From the NCBI RefSeq assembly GCF_025907915.1, contig NZ_JAPAAF010000009.1, forward strand, positions 62,001-126,000: a DNA stretch of 64,000 bases, read 5' to 3'. Every line of letters starts with the position of its first letter. Within the stretch, counting starts at the first letter, position 1. The translations under genes and the position numbers were made by a program. The notes beneath the pieces were generated by a model. That model did no database searches. It was not told the origin of the DNA and saw nothing but the letters and a program-made list of their open reading frames with translations. This document shows, piece by piece, positions 54,312 through 64,000 of the stretch. This DNA is from Gaoshiqia sediminis. GTDB lineage: Bacteria > Bacteroidota > Bacteroidia > Bacteroidales > Prolixibacteraceae.

Positions 54312-54920
54312 TTATTTAGAATACAACTCTACGATCAGTTGTTCTTTAATGTTTTCAGGAATTTCTTCCCGTTCAGGGCGATTCAGGAATTTTCCGGTCA
54401 TCTGAGCGCCATCCCATTCCAACCAAGCGTATTTGTTGTGGCGATGTGAAGTTAACGCACCGGCAACAACTTCCAGTGATTTGGATTTTTCGCGAACGCC
54501 AACCTGGTCGCCCGGGCGGAGTTGATACGAAGGAATATTCACAATTTCGCCGTTCACCATGATGTGTTTGTGTGTAACCAACTGACGGGCACCAGCTCTT
54601 GAGCGAGCCAGACCAAGACGGAACACTACGTTATCCAACCTTGATTCAAGCAATTGCAGTAACACTTCACCGGTAATACCTTTCGATGCTGATGCTTTGT
54701 GGAACAGATTTGCAAACTGTCTTTCCAGCACACCGTAAGTATATTTTGCTTTTTGTTTTTCCTTTAACTGCAGCCCGTATTCTGATTTTTTACGTCTGCG
54801 ACTTGCCAACCCGTGAAAACCGGGAGGGTAATTTTTCTTTTCCAGTACTTTGTCCGGTCCGAAAATTGGTTCACCAAATTTTCGCGCGATTTTTGATTTT
54901 GGTCCTCTATATCTAGCCAT
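54312..54920 (-). CDS. rpsD: Ribosomal protein S4
   Basis: The 202-residue primary 16S-binding protein has the S4 RNA-binding domain ([47 protein letters not shown]). It lacks an N-terminal zinc-cysteine cluster. The gene starts 20 bases after rpsK, in the alpha-operon order. Confidence 0.98.
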   Translation of the reverse strand: MARYRGPKSKIARKFGEPIFGPDKVLEKKNYPPGFHGLASRRRKKSEYGLQLKEKQKAKYTYGVLERQFANLFHKASASKGITGEVLLQLLESRLDNVVFRLGLARSRAGARQLVTHKHIMVNGEIVNIPSYQLRPGDQVGVREKSKSLEVVAGALTSHRHNKYAWLEWDGAQMTGKFLNRPEREEIPENIKEQLIVELYSK

Positions 54921-54940
54921 TATTCTACCAAATTAAAAGA

Positions 54941-55330
54941 TTAAACACGTCTTCTTTTTGCTGGGCGGCAACCGTTGTGTGGCAGCGGGGTCACATCAAC
55001 AATCTCGTTTACCTGAATGCCCACGCTGTTAATAGCTCGAATAGCAGATTCGCGTCCGTTTCCGGGGCCTTTAACAAAGACTTTTACTTTTCTTAGTCCC
55101 AAGTCATATGCAGTTTTTGCACATTCTTCGGAAGCTACCTGGGCTGCATAAGGCGTATTTTTCTTTGATCCTCTAAATCCCTTTTTACCAGCAGATGACC
55201 AGGAAATTACTTCCCCGTTGTTGTTGGTCAATGAGATAATGATATTATTGAATGAGGAATGAATATGCGCCTGGCCGGTAGCTTCAACGATAACAACTCT
55301 TTTCTTAGTCGATCCAGTTTTTTTTGCCAT
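54941..55330 (-). CDS. rpsK: Ribosomal protein S11
   Basis: The 129-residue protein shows the S11 core ([20 protein letters not shown]) and the conserved tail [18 protein letters not shown]. It shapes the platform near the E site. It starts 14 bases after rpsM. Confidence 0.98.
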   Translation of the reverse strand: MAKKTGSTKKRVVIVEATGQAHIHSSFNNIIISLTNNNGEVISWSSAGKKGFRGSKKNTPYAAQVASEECAKTAYDLGLRKVKVFVKGPGNGRESAIRAINSVGIQVNEIVDVTPLPHNGCRPAKRRRV

Positions 55331-55344
55331 AACTTACCAATCAA

Positions 55345-55722
55345 TTATTTAGTGGCTTTTTTCTTATTCGCTACAGTTTTCTTCTTTCCTTTACGTGTAC
55401 GGGCATTGTTTTTTGTACTTTGCCCACGAACAGGAAGGCCAATACGGTGACGGATACCCCGGTAGCAACCGATGTCCATCAAACGCTTAATGTTCAACTG
55501 GTTTTCAGATCGAAGTTCACCTTCAACTTTAAAATTATCGCCGATTACTTTACGAATAGCAGCAAATTGGTCATCATTCCAATCTTGCACTTTCGTATTT
55601 ACGTCAACGCCAGCTGTTTCGAGGATGTATTTCGCACGGTTCCGGCCAATACCGTAAACATAAGTCAGTGCTACTTCTCCTCTTTTATTATTAGGAATGT
55701 CAACTCCAACAATACGAGCCAT
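55345..55722 (-). CDS. rpsM: Ribosomal protein S13
   Basis: The 125-residue head protein starts [21 protein letters not shown] and has the [28 protein letters not shown] signature. The lysine-rich tail ([13 protein letters not shown]) is slightly longer than in E. coli. Confidence 0.98.
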   Translation of the reverse strand: MARIVGVDIPNNKRGEVALTYVYGIGRNRAKYILETAGVDVNTKVQDWNDDQFAAIRKVIGDNFKVEGELRSENQLNIKRLMDIGCYRGIRHRIGLPVRGQSTKNNARTRKGKKKTVANKKKATK

Positions 55723-55749
55723 AAAAAAAAATTTTACAAAGTTAATTAA

Positions 55750-55866
55750 TTATCCTTGACGCTGTTTGAACTTTGGATTCTTTTTATTGATCACGTACAA
55801 ACGGCCTTTTCTGCGTACTATTTTGCAGTCGGCGCTGCGTTTCTTAATGGATACTCTTACTTTCAT
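55750..55866 (-). CDS. rpmJ: Ribosomal protein L36
   Basis: This 38-residue frame reads [20 protein letters not shown] and ends NPKFKQRQG. It is clearly L36. The usual C-x2-C-x12-C-x4-H zinc set is partly lost: Cys14 is present, but the paired residues (Asp13 region and the position before QRQG) are not cysteines or histidine, so this looks like a zinc-independent form. It lies between infA and rpsM. Confidence 0.96.
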   Translation of the reverse strand: MKVRVSIKKRSADCKIVRRKGRLYVINKKNPKFKQRQG

Positions 55867-55877
55867 TATTTCGTACT

Positions 55878-56099
55878 TTAATTTTTATATCTAAAAGTAA
55901 TCCGTCCTTTGGTCAGGTCGTAGGGAGACATTTCCACTTTAACCTTATCGCCGGGCAAGATTTTGATATAATGCATACGCATTTTACCAGAGATGTGTGC
56001 CGTAATCACATGCCCGTTTTCAAGTTCTACCCTGAACATCGCATTTGATAGGGCTTCGATGATTGCTCCGTCTTGTTCGATAGAAGGCTGTTTTGCCAT
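55878..56099 (-). CDS. infA: Translation initiation factor IF-1
   Basis: The 73-residue OB-fold protein has [55 protein letters not shown], the full IF-1 core. It blocks the A site of the 30S subunit during initiation. It follows secY directly, with 87 bases between and no map gene. Confidence 0.98.
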   Translation of the reverse strand: MAKQPSIEQDGAIIEALSNAMFRVELENGHVITAHISGKMRMHYIKILPGDKVKVEMSPYDLTKGRITFRYKN

Positions 56100-56186
56100 A
56101 TGTTCTTTCTTTTCTATTTATACTGCCGGCATGGTTTCCCACACCGGCATGTGTTATCTCAAATAAAGAGCATTAAAGATCAAAAA

Positions 56187-57530
56187 TTAGTACATGGCAG
56201 CACCACCTCCGGTACGTCCTTTAATCCGACCCGATTTCATCAGACCATCATAATGGCGCATTAGCAAATGGCTCTCAATTTGCTGCAGAGTGTCTAGTAC
56301 TACACCAACCAAAATCAACAGGGAAGTACCGCCAAAAAAGTAGGCGAACTGGGTGTTGATTCCGGCCATCATCGCAAATGCCGGTAATATGGTCACAATG
56401 CCCAGAAAAATTGATCCTGGAAGCGTGATCCTTGACATGACTGTATCGAGAAATTCGACAGTTTTCTTTCCAGGTTTTACTCCGGGAATAAACCCACCGT
56501 TCTTCTTCATGTCTTCGGCCATTTGAACCGGATTTACAGTAATGGCGGTGTAAAAATACGTAAACAAAACGACCAATACAAACTGAGAGAAATTATACCA
56601 AAATCCGGTATGGTTGGACATTGCAGCAGCAAAACCACTCATACTTTCGGAACTGGTAAATCCTGCAAGACTAATTGGAACAAACATGATAGCCTGGGCA
56701 AAAATGATAGGCATTACCCCGGCGGCATTAACTTTCAACGGTATATACTGACGCACGCCCCCGTATTGTTTGTTGCCCACAATCCGTTTTGCATATTGAA
56801 CGGGGATCCGGCGAGTACCTTGTACCAGCAGGATGCTCCCCATGAAAACGAGAAACAGGAAAACAAACTCAAGCAGGAACATGACCATGCCTCCCCCTTG
56901 CTGCTCCAGCCGGGAAATAAATTCCGCGAAGACAGAGAAAGGCAGACGGGCAATAATACCGATCATGATAATCAACGAAATACCATTACCTATTCCTTTA
57001 TCGGTGATGCGCTCTCCCAACCACATTACAAACATCGACCCGGCAGTTAAAATAATTGTTGATGTTACTTTGAACATCCAGCCGCTAACTGCAAAGGCTT
57101 CTGCTGGTAACTGAAAGGTTAAATTGGCGAGGTACGCAGGTGCCTGGAACAATAAAATCAACACGGTCAGATAACGGGTTATCTGGTTGATTTTCCTTCT
57201 TCCTGATTCTCCTTCTTTTTGCAACCGCTGAAAATACGGGACGGCTATTCCCATAAGCTGGATTACAATAGAAGCAGAAATGTAAGGCATAATCCCTAAA
57301 GCGAAAATGGATGCGTTTGAAAAAGCACCTCCCGAGAACATGTCAAGCAACCCCAGCAACCCCTCTGAAGTTTGTTCTTTCAACTGTCCCAATTGTGCGG
57401 GATCAATCCCCGGTAAGGCGACATACGATCCTAATCGATAAATCAAAAGAAAAAATAAGGTAATCCCCAAACGGGCTCTTAAATCCTCAATTTTATAGAT
57501 ATTCTTTAGGGTTTCGATAAATTTTTTCAT
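56187..57530 (-). CDS. secY: Preprotein translocase subunit SecY
   Basis: The 447-residue protein has ten membrane helices forming the protein-conducting channel. Typical segments include GIMPYISASIVIQLM, the plug region after ALPGIDP, and the cytoplasmic loop near KVNAAGVMPIIFAQ. A glycine-rich tail (GRTGGGAAMY) ends it. It begins 4 bases after rplO, as in other spc operons. Confidence 0.98.
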   Translation of the reverse strand: MKKFIETLKNIYKIEDLRARLGITLFFLLIYRLGSYVALPGIDPAQLGQLKEQTSEGLLGLLDMFSGGAFSNASIFALGIMPYISASIVIQLMGIAVPYFQRLQKEGESGRRKINQITRYLTVLILLFQAPAYLANLTFQLPAEAFAVSGWMFKVTSTIILTAGSMFVMWLGERITDKGIGNGISLIIMIGIIARLPFSVFAEFISRLEQQGGGMVMFLLEFVFLFLVFMGSILLVQGTRRIPVQYAKRIVGNKQYGGVRQYIPLKVNAAGVMPIIFAQAIMFVPISLAGFTSSESMSGFAAAMSNHTGFWYNFSQFVLVVLFTYFYTAITVNPVQMAEDMKKNGGFIPGVKPGKKTVEFLDTVMSRITLPGSIFLGIVTILPAFAMMAGINTQFAYFFGGTSLLILVGVVLDTLQQIESHLLMRHYDGLMKSGRIKGRTGGGAAMY

Positions 57531-57534
57531 TAGG

Positions 57535-57981
57535 TTAGAGTATTTCAGTGGTTCCTTCTAATTTTTCGATGGCTTCTTTGGCGCTTTTGGAAAAAGCATG
57601 TGCTTTAACATCCAGTTTAAGTGTTAAGGCACCGTCCCCCAAAATTTTCACCCGGTCGTTTTTCGAAGCCAGACCGGCCTCAACCAAAGCTTTCACATCG
57701 ACTGCTGAAAGCTTTTTGCTTTCGGCAAGTGTTTGAATAGTGCTCAGGTTGATGGCTTTATATTCTACCCTGTTTATGTTTTTGAACCCGAATTTAGGTA
57801 CAACGCGCTGCAAAGGCATTTGACCACCTTCGAAACCGCGGGTACGGCTGTAGCCCGATCTTGATTGAGCGCCCTTGTGCCCACGGGTTGAAGTGCCGCC
57901 ACGTCCAGAGCCCTGACCACGACCGATTCGCTTTACCCGTTTTACGGATCCTGCTGCAGGTTTAAGATTATTTAATTCCAT
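57535..57981 (-). CDS. rplO: Ribosomal protein L15
   Basis: The start is ATG 57981 (MELNNLKPAAGSVKRVKRIG). An upstream in-frame ATG would overlap rpmD and adds no L15-like residues. The 148-residue protein has the GRGQGSGRGGTSTRGHKGAQSRSG loop and the central GFEGGQMPLQRVVPKFGF motif. Confidence 0.97.
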   Translation of the reverse strand: MELNNLKPAAGSVKRVKRIGRGQGSGRGGTSTRGHKGAQSRSGYSRTRGFEGGQMPLQRVVPKFGFKNINRVEYKAINLSTIQTLAESKKLSAVDVKALVEAGLASKNDRVKILGDGALTLKLDVKAHAFSKSAKEAIEKLEGTTEIL

Positions 57982-58000
57982 AATGTGAATCTTAACAGTT

Positions 58001-58180
58001 TTAAATTTCTTCAACTTTCACCAAATGTTTCACTTTGCTGACCATCCCCAAAATTTGAGAAGTGGCTTCGTGTTCAACAGTATGGTTCATCTTTTTAATT
58101 CCCAGAGCTTCTACTGTTGCTTTCTGGCGCTTATCGGAACCGATTACGCTTTTTACCAATGTAACTTTAATTTTAGCCAT
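58001..58180 (-). CDS. rpmD: Ribosomal protein L30
   Basis: The 59-residue frame begins MAKIKVTLVKSVIGSDKRQK and has ALGIKKMNHTVEHEATSQILGMVSKVKHLVKVEE, the full short bacterial L30. It lies 5 bases after rpsE and 19 before rplO, exactly where the spc operon places it. Confidence 0.97.
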   Translation of the reverse strand: MAKIKVTLVKSVIGSDKRQKATVEALGIKKMNHTVEHEATSQILGMVSKVKHLVKVEEI

Positions 58181-58185
58181 AGTTC

Positions 58186-58701
58186 CTATCCTTTAAAAAC
58201 TTTTTCCATTGAAACTCCTCTATGCTGGGCAACAGTATAGGCATCTCTCATTTCGAGCAACGCATTCATAGTAGCCTTCACCAGGTTGTGCGGGTTCGAC
58301 GATCCTTTTGATTTTGCCAGGATGTCGTGTACCCCAACGCTTTCAAGCACGGCGCGCATCGCACCCCCTGCTTTTACCCCTGTACCGTGCGATGCAGGTT
58401 TCAGGAATACGTTGGCTCCGCCAAATTTTGCAGTTTGCTCGTGAGGAATTGTACCTTTATTGATCGGGATTTTTACCAGATTCTTTTTAGCGGCATCCAC
58501 GCCTTTGGCGATGGCGGCAGTAACTTCGCTTGCTTTGCCAAGTCCCCAGCCTACAACGCCGTCTTCGTTACCAACAACCACGATTGCAGAAAAGCTGAAT
58601 GTTCTACCCCCTTTGGTTACTTTGGTGACACGGTTAATAGCAACTAACCTGTCCTTCAGTTCAATGTCTGTCGTTTTGACTTTCTTGATATTTCCTGCCA
58701 T
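58186..58701 (-). CDS. rpsE: Ribosomal protein S5
   Basis: The start is ATG 58701 ([17 protein letters not shown]); another ATG two codons upstream overlaps the rplR end. The 171-residue protein has the S5 double-stranded RNA-binding fold ([30 protein letters not shown]) and the [27 protein letters not shown] domain. Confidence 0.97.
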   Translation of the reverse strand: MAGNIKKVKTTDIELKDRLVAINRVTKVTKGGRTFSFSAIVVVGNEDGVVGWGLGKASEVTAAIAKGVDAAKKNLVKIPINKGTIPHEQTAKFGGANVFLKPASHGTGVKAGGAMRAVLESVGVHDILAKSKGSSNPHNLVKATMNALLEMRDAYTVAQHRGVSMEKVFKG

Positions 58702-58706
58702 AATCA

Positions 58707-59063
58707 TTAAAATTTAAGGCCACCTTCACGGGCAGCATCAGCTAATTGTTTTACTCTACCGTGATACAAATAACCATTGCGGTCGAAGACTACGTTGGCA
58801 ATACCGGCAGCGAGAGCTTTTTGGGCTAATGCTTTACCGACCAGGCCAGCTTTTTCAGTTTTGTTGCCTTCAGCGGCGCTGATTTCTTTATCTAATGAAG
58901 AGACGGCCAACAACGTTTTGCCTTCCAGGTCGTTTACCAGTTGGGCATAAATTTGTTTGTTGCTTCTGAAGACATTCAAGCGTGGTCTTTCAGCGGTTCC
59001 GGAAACGATTTTCCGGATTCTCTTTTTAATTCTATATCTTCTTTCTTGTTTCGTTAAAGCCAT
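58707..59063 (-). CDS. rplR: Ribosomal protein L18
   Basis: The 118-residue 5S rRNA-binding protein has [31 protein letters not shown] and ends in the typical [26 protein letters not shown]. It lies between rplF and rpsE. Confidence 0.98.
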   Translation of the reverse strand: MALTKQERRYRIKKRIRKIVSGTAERPRLNVFRSNKQIYAQLVNDLEGKTLLAVSSLDKEISAAEGNKTEKAGLVGKALAQKALAAGIANVVFDRNGYLYHGRVKQLADAAREGGLKF

Positions 59064-59078
59064 GGTTTCAAAATTTTA

Positions 59079-59636
59079 CTATTTAGCACCTGCAGATTTA
59101 CCGGCTTTGCGACGTAACACTTCACCTGCGAACTTCACACCTTTACCTTTGTAAGGCTCCGGAGCGCGGAATGAACGTATTTTTGCCGCAACCTGACCAA
59201 TAAGTTGTTTATCGCAACTTTTAAGAGTAATGGTTGGGTTACTACGTTTATCGGTTAAGGCTTCAACTTTCACTTCTTGCGGAAGTTCCAGAAATGTGTG
59301 GTGAGAATAACCTAAAACGAGGTCCAGCAATTGTCCCTGGTTTTCGGCCCGGTAACCAACGCCGACAAGTTCCAGTTTCACTTCGTAACCTTGCGATACC
59401 CCAACAACCATGTTGTGGATCAGCGAACGGTAAAGTCCGTGCAGGGCACGGTGTCTTTTCTGCTCGGTTGGCCGCTTAACAAGAACCTGACTGCCTTCAA
59501 CAGCCACTTCAATCTCGGGATCTACCTGTTGCGAAAGTTCGCCGAGTTTCCCTTTTACTGTAACCAGGTTTTCTGGGCTTACATTAATAGTAACTCCGGC
59601 CGGAATTTCGATGGGTAATTTACCTATCCTTGACAT
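59079..59636 (-). CDS. rplF: Ribosomal protein L6
   Basis: The 185-residue protein starts MSRIGKLPIEIPAGVTINVS and has the two L6 repeats, with the conserved PEPYKGKGVKFAGEVLRRKAGKS near the C-terminus. It sits by the factor-binding site of the 50S subunit. Confidence 0.98.
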   Translation of the reverse strand: MSRIGKLPIEIPAGVTINVSPENLVTVKGKLGELSQQVDPEIEVAVEGSQVLVKRPTEQKRHRALHGLYRSLIHNMVVGVSQGYEVKLELVGVGYRAENQGQLLDLVLGYSHHTFLELPQEVKVEALTDKRSNPTITLKSCDKQLIGQVAAKIRSFRAPEPYKGKGVKFAGEVLRRKAGKSAGAK

Positions 59637-59651
59637 TGTTTTTCCTCCTTA

Positions 59652-60059
59652 TTAATAAACGTAACATAAAACTTCCCCACCTACTCCCTGTGTTTGAGCT
59701 TCTTTATCAGTCATAACACCTTTTGAAGTAGATAGAATTGCAATTCCCAAGCCGTTTAATACACGAGGAATGTTCTCGCTGTCGCAGTACTGTCTCAAAC
59801 CTGGCTTGCTTACCCGGGTGATTGACTTGATGGCTGGAGTTTTCGTTTCGGGATGATATTTCAGTGCAATTTTGATGCTGCCCTGATAGTTTACATCATC
59901 TTCGAATTTGTAATTCAGGATGTAACCTTTTTCTTTCAGAATTTTGGTTATTTCCTTTTTTATGTTTGACGCAGGAATATCGACAACGCGGTGTTTGGCT
60001 TTTTGGGCATTTCTGATGCGTGTCAAATAATCTGCTATTGGGTCTGTAATTTTGCTCAT
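59652..60059 (-). CDS. rpsH: Ribosomal protein S8
   Basis: The 135-residue protein starts [19 protein letters not shown] and has [39 protein letters not shown], the S8 C-terminal core. In E. coli S8 regulates the spc operon; whether that holds here is unknown. Confidence 0.98.
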   Translation of the reverse strand: MSKITDPIADYLTRIRNAQKAKHRVVDIPASNIKKEITKILKEKGYILNYKFEDDVNYQGSIKIALKYHPETKTPAIKSITRVSKPGLRQYCDSENIPRVLNGLGIAILSTSKGVMTDKEAQTQGVGGEVLCYVY

Positions 60060-60077
60060 TACTTTTCGATTAAAGAT

Positions 60078-60347
60078 TTACCAACTAGCTTTTTTAACCC
60101 CCGGGATTAATCCGGCCGATGCCATTTCGCGGAAGTTGATCCTGCTAATGCCAAACTGGCGGATGTAACCTTTCGGACGTCCTGTTAATTTGCAACGGTT
60201 GTGCATACGTACCTTCGAAGAGTTCTTGGGTAGTTTCTGCAAGCCGATATAGTCACCTTCTGCTTTAAGTTCTGCCCTTTTTTCAGCGTATTTTTCAACA
60301 AGTGCTGCCCTTTTTACTTCGCGGGCTTTCATGGATTCTTTTGCCAT
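60078..60347 (-). CDS. rpsN: Ribosomal protein S14
   Basis: The 89-residue form lacks the CxxC zinc motifs, so it is the longer zinc-independent type. It contains [45 protein letters not shown]. It starts 3 bases after rplE. Confidence 0.98.
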   Translation of the reverse strand: MAKESMKAREVKRAALVEKYAEKRAELKAEGDYIGLQKLPKNSSKVRMHNRCKLTGRPKGYIRQFGISRINFREMASAGLIPGVKKASW

Positions 60348-60350
60348 AGC

Positions 60351-60908
60351 TTAGTTCTTTTTTACGTTTTTAAAAGGTAAACCTAATTCTTTCAACAAAG
60401 CGTAGCCTTCTTCGTCTGTTTCAGCAGAAGTTACGAAAGTAATGTTCATACCGTTGATACGGTTAACCTTGTCGATGTTGATTTCGGGAAAAATGATTTG
60501 CTCGGGGATCCCCAGCGTGTAGTTGCCCTGACCGTCCATTTTGCTCTCGATTCCTTTGAAGTCGCGGGTACGCGGCAAAGAAACGTTGATCAAACGATCG
60601 AGGAATTCATACATACGCTCTTTACGGAGTGTCACACGCACGCCGATCGGCATTTTCTTCCTCAGTTTAAAGTTCGAAATGTCCTTCTTTGATTTGGTTT
60701 GGACTGCCTTTTGTCCGGCAATCATTGTCATCTCTTCAGTAGCGACTTCAATGATTTTCTTGTCGGCAATTGCAGCTCCAACTCCCTGATTCAGGACGAT
60801 TTTTTTCAATTTCGGAACCTGCATAACAGATTTATAGTCGAATTCCTTCATCAACGCAGGAATGACTTCTTCCGAATATTTCTTCTTAAGTGTTGGTGTA
60901 TAAGCCAT
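60351..60908 (-). CDS. rplE: Ribosomal protein L5
   Basis: The 185-residue 5S rRNA-binding protein has [19 protein letters not shown] near the start and [28 protein letters not shown]. Its ATG overlaps the rplX stop by one base (TAATG), implying coupled translation. Confidence 0.98.
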   Translation of the reverse strand: MAYTPTLKKKYSEEVIPALMKEFDYKSVMQVPKLKKIVLNQGVGAAIADKKIIEVATEEMTMIAGQKAVQTKSKKDISNFKLRKKMPIGVRVTLRKERMYEFLDRLINVSLPRTRDFKGIESKMDGQGNYTLGIPEQIIFPEINIDKVNRINGMNITFVTSAETDEEGYALLKELGLPFKNVKKN

Positions 60909-61231
60909 TACTTAATCTCCTCTCCAGATTTTTTTGAATAACGTACTAATTTACCGTTGTCGCCGAGTTTCCGACCGATGCGTGTTGGTTTTCCGGTTTT
61001 GGGATCAACCAGCATCAGGTTGGAAATGTGGATTGGCGCTTCCTTTTCAACGATACCTCCCTGCGGGCTTTCCGCATTGGGTTTGGTATGTTTTTTTACC
61101 ATATTAACGCCCTCCACAATTGCTCTGTCTTTGTCACGGATTACTTCCAGGACTTTTCCTTGACGGCCATTGTCATTACCGGCAAGTACGACAACTGTGT
61201 CTCCTTTTTTGATATGTAATTTCTTCTGCAT
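60908..61231 (-). CDS. rplX: Ribosomal protein L24
   Basis: The 107-residue KOW-domain protein starts [20 protein letters not shown] and has [28 protein letters not shown]. It helps start 50S assembly. Adjacent to rplN in the usual order. Confidence 0.98.
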   Translation of the reverse strand: MQKKLHIKKGDTVVVLAGNDNGRQGKVLEVIRDKDRAIVEGVNMVKKHTKPNAESPQGGIVEKEAPIHISNLMLVDPKTGKPTRIGRKLGDNGKLVRYSKKSGEEIK

Positions 61232-61248
61232 TTCGTTTTATTTATGCA

Positions 61249-61614
61249 TTAAAGTACTTCAGGTGCAAGTGAAATGATCTTCATGTTTTTATCACGAAGT
61301 TCTCTTGCAACAGGTCCGAAAATACGGGTACCGCGCATTTCGCCGGCGTTGTTGAGCAGCACCACTGCGTTGTCGTCGAAGCGGATGTATGAACCATCCT
61401 GGCGGCGAACTTCTTTTCTGGTGCGAACAACAATAGCTTTTGACACAGTTCCTTTTTTCATATCACTACTCGGGATAGCACTTTTTACGGTTACTACCAC
61501 GACATCGCCCAGTGAGGCATAGCGCTTTCTGGTTCCGCCTAAAACACGGATACAAAGCACTTCCTTTGCTCCGCTGTTATCGGCTACTGACATTCTTGAT
61601 TCCTGCTGTATCAT
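61249..61614 (-). CDS. rplN: Ribosomal protein L14
   Basis: The 121-residue protein starts [20 protein letters not shown] and keeps the full L14 core to [19 protein letters not shown]. It lies two bases after rpsQ. Confidence 0.98.
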   Translation of the reverse strand: MIQQESRMSVADNSGAKEVLCIRVLGGTRKRYASLGDVVVVTVKSAIPSSDMKKGTVSKAIVVRTRKEVRRQDGSYIRFDDNAVVLLNNAGEMRGTRIFGPVARELRDKNMKIISLAPEVL

Positions 61615-61616
61615 GA

Positions 61617-61874
61617 TTACTTAGCTCTTTCAATAATTTCAACTAATCTCCAACGTTTGCTTTTGCTCAACGGACGAGTTTCCATAATTTTGACAGTATC
61701 GCCAACGTTGCAGGTGTTTTGCTCATCGTGAGCGTATAGTCTCGTGGTTTTGTTAACGAATTTCCCGTAGATCGGGTGCTTCTCTTTCAATTTTACAGCT
61801 ACCACGATGCTTTTGTCCATCTTATCGCTGACAACAACCCCGATACGCTCTTTTCTCAGATTTCTTGTTTCCAT
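61617..61874 (-). CDS. rpsQ: Ribosomal protein S17
   Basis: The 85-residue OB-fold protein has [42 protein letters not shown] and [19 protein letters not shown]. It follows rpmC by 10 bases. Confidence 0.98.
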   Translation of the reverse strand: METRNLRKERIGVVVSDKMDKSIVVAVKLKEKHPIYGKFVNKTTRLYAHDEQNTCNVGDTVKIMETRPLSKSKRWRLVEIIERAK

Positions 61875-61884
61875 TACCTACAAA

Positions 61885-62091
61885 TTATTTCTGATTTTCA
61901 TTCAATTCCCGTTGACGCAAGACGGTCTTCAGGCGCGCGATATTTCTCCGTGCAACCTGGATTTTCATCGGGTTGTCCAGCGGAGATACGGCATGATTCA
62001 AATTCAGACGTGTCAAGGTTTCGTCTTCCAATTGGATTCTTTCCAGAATTTCCTTTTTTGTCAATTCTTTAATTTCTGATGTCTTCATCAT
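61885..62091 (-). CDS. rpmC: Ribosomal protein L29
   Basis: The 68-residue two-helix protein has MKTSEIKELTKKEILERIQ and NPMKIQVARRNIARLKTVLRQRE. Its start overlaps the rplP stop by one base. The first of two adjacent methionines (MMKTSE) is listed; the second is equally likely. Confidence 0.97.
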   Translation of the reverse strand: MMKTSEIKELTKKEILERIQLEDETLTRLNLNHAVSPLDNPMKIQVARRNIARLKTVLRQRELNENQK

Positions 62092-62525
62092 TAATCTTCT
62101 TTTTCAGATTCAACATAGTCACGTCGTACAACAAACTTTGTAGTTACCGGCAATTTCTGTGCGGCCAAACGAAGGGCTTCTTTAGCCATTTCGAATGGAA
62201 CGCCATCGGCTTCAATAATGATTCGGCCTGGGCTTACCGGGGCTACAAACGCTTCAGGAGCACCTTTACCTTTACCCATACGTACTTCGGCGGGCTTTTT
62301 GGTAATCGGTTTATCGGGGAAAATACGGATCCAGATTTGACCCTGACGTTGCATGTGGCGGGTTACCGCAACCCTGGCCGCTTCAATTTGGCGACCGGTA
62401 ATCCAGGCTTCCTCCAACGTCTTTATACCGAAAGATCCGAATGCCAGTTGATTGCCGCGTTGGGCATTCCCCTTCATTCGTCCCTTTTGGACTCTTCTAA
62501 ATTTTGTTCTTTTCGGCTGTAACAT
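62091..62525 (-). CDS. rplP: Ribosomal protein L16
   Basis: The 144-residue protein starts [20 protein letters not shown] and has [26 protein letters not shown], close to the A-site tRNA elbow in known structures. It follows rpsC by 26 bases. Confidence 0.98.
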   Translation of the reverse strand: MLQPKRTKFRRVQKGRMKGNAQRGNQLAFGSFGIKTLEEAWITGRQIEAARVAVTRHMQRQGQIWIRIFPDKPITKKPAEVRMGKGKGAPEAFVAPVSPGRIIIEADGVPFEMAKEALRLAAQKLPVTTKFVVRRDYVESEKED

Positions 62526-62551
62526 CCTTTTTCAATTAAAAGGTTTTCGAA

Positions 62552-63277
62552 TTATTTTCTTTTCTTTTTGAAACCGCCGCCTCTTCCACCACGTGGTGCA
62601 GCACCACCAGGAGCGTTCGACTTTTGTCCAACGTTTGGAGAGAGGTCACGTTTTCCGTAAACTTCGCCTTTACAGATCCAAACTTTAACACCCAGCAAAC
62701 CGGTTTTTGTTAAAGCTTCAGCCAAAGCGTAGTCGATATCAGCCCGGAGTGTGTGCAGCGGGGTACGACCGTCTTTGTACATCTCGGAGCGGGCCATTTC
62801 GGCGCCGTTCAAGCGACCGGAAACCATAATTTTGATTCCCTGGGCGCCCATCCGCATGGTAGAGGCGATGGCCATTTTCACAGCGCGACGGTAAGCGATT
62901 TTACCTTCGATCTGACGTGCAACATTATTGGCAACGATTCGGGCATCGAGTTCAGGACGTTTAATCTCGAAGATATTGATCTGAACTTCTTTGCTGGTGA
63001 TCTTCTTCAGTTCCTCTTTCAGCTTATCAACTTCCTGACCACCTTTTCCAATAATAATACCGGGTCGAGAGGTGTGAACAGTAATCGTGATCAGCTTCAG
63101 GGTACGTTCGATAATGATCTTTGAAATACTTGCTTTTGCCAAACGGGCATTCAGGTATTCGCGGATCTTTGTATCCTCAACCAGCTTGTCACCATAGTCG
63201 TTTCCACCGAACCAATTGGAATCCCATCCACGGATAATTCCTAAGCGATTAGCGATTGGATTAACTTTTTGTCCCAT
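62552..63277 (-). CDS. rpsC: Ribosomal protein S3
   Basis: The 241-residue protein has the KH domain with [22 protein letters not shown] and the C-terminal RNA-binding domain with [28 protein letters not shown] glycine/arginine-rich tail ([18 protein letters not shown]) ends it, as in many Bacteroidota. Confidence 0.98.
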   Translation of the reverse strand: MGQKVNPIANRLGIIRGWDSNWFGGNDYGDKLVEDTKIREYLNARLAKASISKIIIERTLKLITITVHTSRPGIIIGKGGQEVDKLKEELKKITSKEVQINIFEIKRPELDARIVANNVARQIEGKIAYRRAVKMAIASTMRMGAQGIKIMVSGRLNGAEMARSEMYKDGRTPLHTLRADIDYALAEALTKTGLLGVKVWICKGEVYGKRDLSPNVGQKSNAPGGAAPRGGRGGGFKKKRK

Positions 63278-63287
63278 GTATTACTAT

Positions 63288-63701
63288 TTATTCGTTATCG
63301 TTTTCAACATTTTTACTATCGAGGCACAGCGTAACGTGGTTTGAACGTTTGCGGATCCGGTGTGCGCGGCCTTGCGGAGCGGGACGAAGACGTTTCAGAA
63401 TACGTCCTGAATCAACAGCAATTGTTTTCACATACAAGTTGCTTTCTTCCAGGCGAGTTCCCTCGTTTTTTGCCTGCCAGTTGGCAATAGCCGACATCAA
63501 CAGTTTTTCAACTTTTCGAGAAGCTTCCTTTGACGAGAATTTCAAGACATCCAAGGCCCGGTTCACTTCCATGCCACGTACCATATCGGCTACCAGCCGC
63601 ATTTTACGGGGCGAAGTGGGGCAATCTTTCAATACCGCAAAGTATTGTGATTTTTTAGCTTCCTTCAGTTCGTTTGCTTTATTTCTTTTTCTAGCACCCA
63701 T
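63288..63701 (-). CDS. rplV: Ribosomal protein L22
   Basis: The 137-residue protein has [30 protein letters not shown] and the tunnel-lining loop [24 protein letters not shown]. It is about 25 residues longer than E. coli L22 at the two ends combined. Confidence 0.98.
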   Translation of the reverse strand: MGARKRNKANELKEAKKSQYFAVLKDCPTSPRKMRLVADMVRGMEVNRALDVLKFSSKEASRKVEKLLMSAIANWQAKNEGTRLEESNLYVKTIAVDSGRILKRLRPAPQGRAHRIRKRSNHVTLCLDSKNVENDNE

Positions 63702-63737
63702 CGTAAATTCTTTTAATAGTTAATGAGAAACTCATGC

Positions 63738-64000
63738 CTACCTTTTGTTTCCGGCATGTCCCCTGAATGTTCTTGTAGGTGCAAATTCACCGAGCTTATG
63801 GCCAACCATGTTTTCGGTTACATAAACAGGGATAAATTTATTCCCGTTATGAACAGCGATGGTATGCCCTACAAAGTCAGGAGAGATTACTGATGCCCTG
63901 GCCCAAGTCTTAACGACAGACTTTTTACCTGCTTCATTCAATGCCAAAACTTTCTTTTCGAGTTTGTAGGCAATGAAAGGTCCTTTTTTTAATGAACGAC
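63738..64000 (-). CDS. rpsS: Ribosomal protein S19, start outside window
   Basis: The visible 87 codons begin [17 protein letters not shown] and end with the S19 signature [40 protein letters not shown]. Only about two N-terminal residues (Met-Ser expected) lie beyond base 64000. S19 contacts the A-site tRNA in the 30S head. Confidence 0.97.
   Translation of the reverse strand, partial: RSLKKGPFIAYKLEKKVLALNEAGKKSVVKTWARASVISPDFVGHTIAVHNGNKFIPVYVTENMVGHKLGEFAPTRTFRGHAGNKR

Noticed and set aside
1-64000. tRNA, rRNA, CRISPR arrays, insertion sequences, prophage or defence genes
   Set aside because: None was recognised by eye in either strand; short tRNA genes could be missed without a covariance search.

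Overview
The window is a stretch of chromosome from a Bacteroidota bacterium, probably a marine or otherwise sodium-exposed member of the Marinilabiliales/Prolixibacteraceae type. That placement is inferred from gene content, not from a marker-gene tree. The evidence for Bacteroidota is the TAnnTTTG-type -7 promoter boxes, a SusC/SusD pair with an ECF sigma and FecR anti-sigma, BACON domains, a long-tailed L17, and many lipoproteins. No tRNA, rRNA, CRISPR array or insertion sequence was recognised.

Region 1 (1-11260, all minus strand) is a branched-chain amino acid biosynthesis locus. Reading with transcription it runs ilvD-ilvB-ilvH, an AraC-type regulator, ilvC, a lipocalin-like gene, leuA, leuC and a partial four-helix-bundle gene. 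The best find of the window lies here. Three short leader peptides rich in Ile/Val/Leu are each followed by an intrinsic terminator. Two sit in tandem before ilvD and one before leuA. In all three, a strand overlapping the leader stop codon is complementary to the 5' arm of the terminator, which predicts a minimal two-state ribosome-controlled attenuator.

Region 2 (11500-15450) holds poorly characterised genes (a CxxC protein, a secreted coiled-coil protein, an unknown alpha-helical protein), a palindrome-rich gap, and a two-domain fasciclin lipoprotein. Region 3 (15735-24967) is an ion-homeostasis block: a tandem universal stress protein, a complete mrpABCDEFG Na+/H+ antiporter operon, nhaA, then a small membrane protein and a DMT exporter on the other strand. 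Region 4 (25185-37463) is mixed: a glutamine amidotransferase-like gene, a small membrane peptide, a charged low-complexity protein, asnB, ychF, an NrtR-like Nudix regulator, an ECF sigma/membrane/Spy-like trio, a dispersed-type inverted repeat, hutH, hisS, and two membrane proteins.

Region 5 (37627-50053, plus strand) is an ECF sigma-FecR-SusC-SusD locus. Its accessory genes are not glycosidases: a BACON lipoprotein, a probable Tat-exported calcineurin-like phosphoesterase, and a second phosphoesterase fused to a glycerophosphodiester phosphodiesterase domain. It looks like a TonB-dependent uptake system for an organophosphate or phosphodiester substrate. Region 6 (50446-52752) has ettA and a divergent single-domain response regulator.

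Region 7 (52772-64000, minus strand) is the S10-spc-alpha ribosomal protein cluster from a partial rpsS down to rplQ, with secY, infA, rpmJ and rpoA. No map gene lies between secY and infA.
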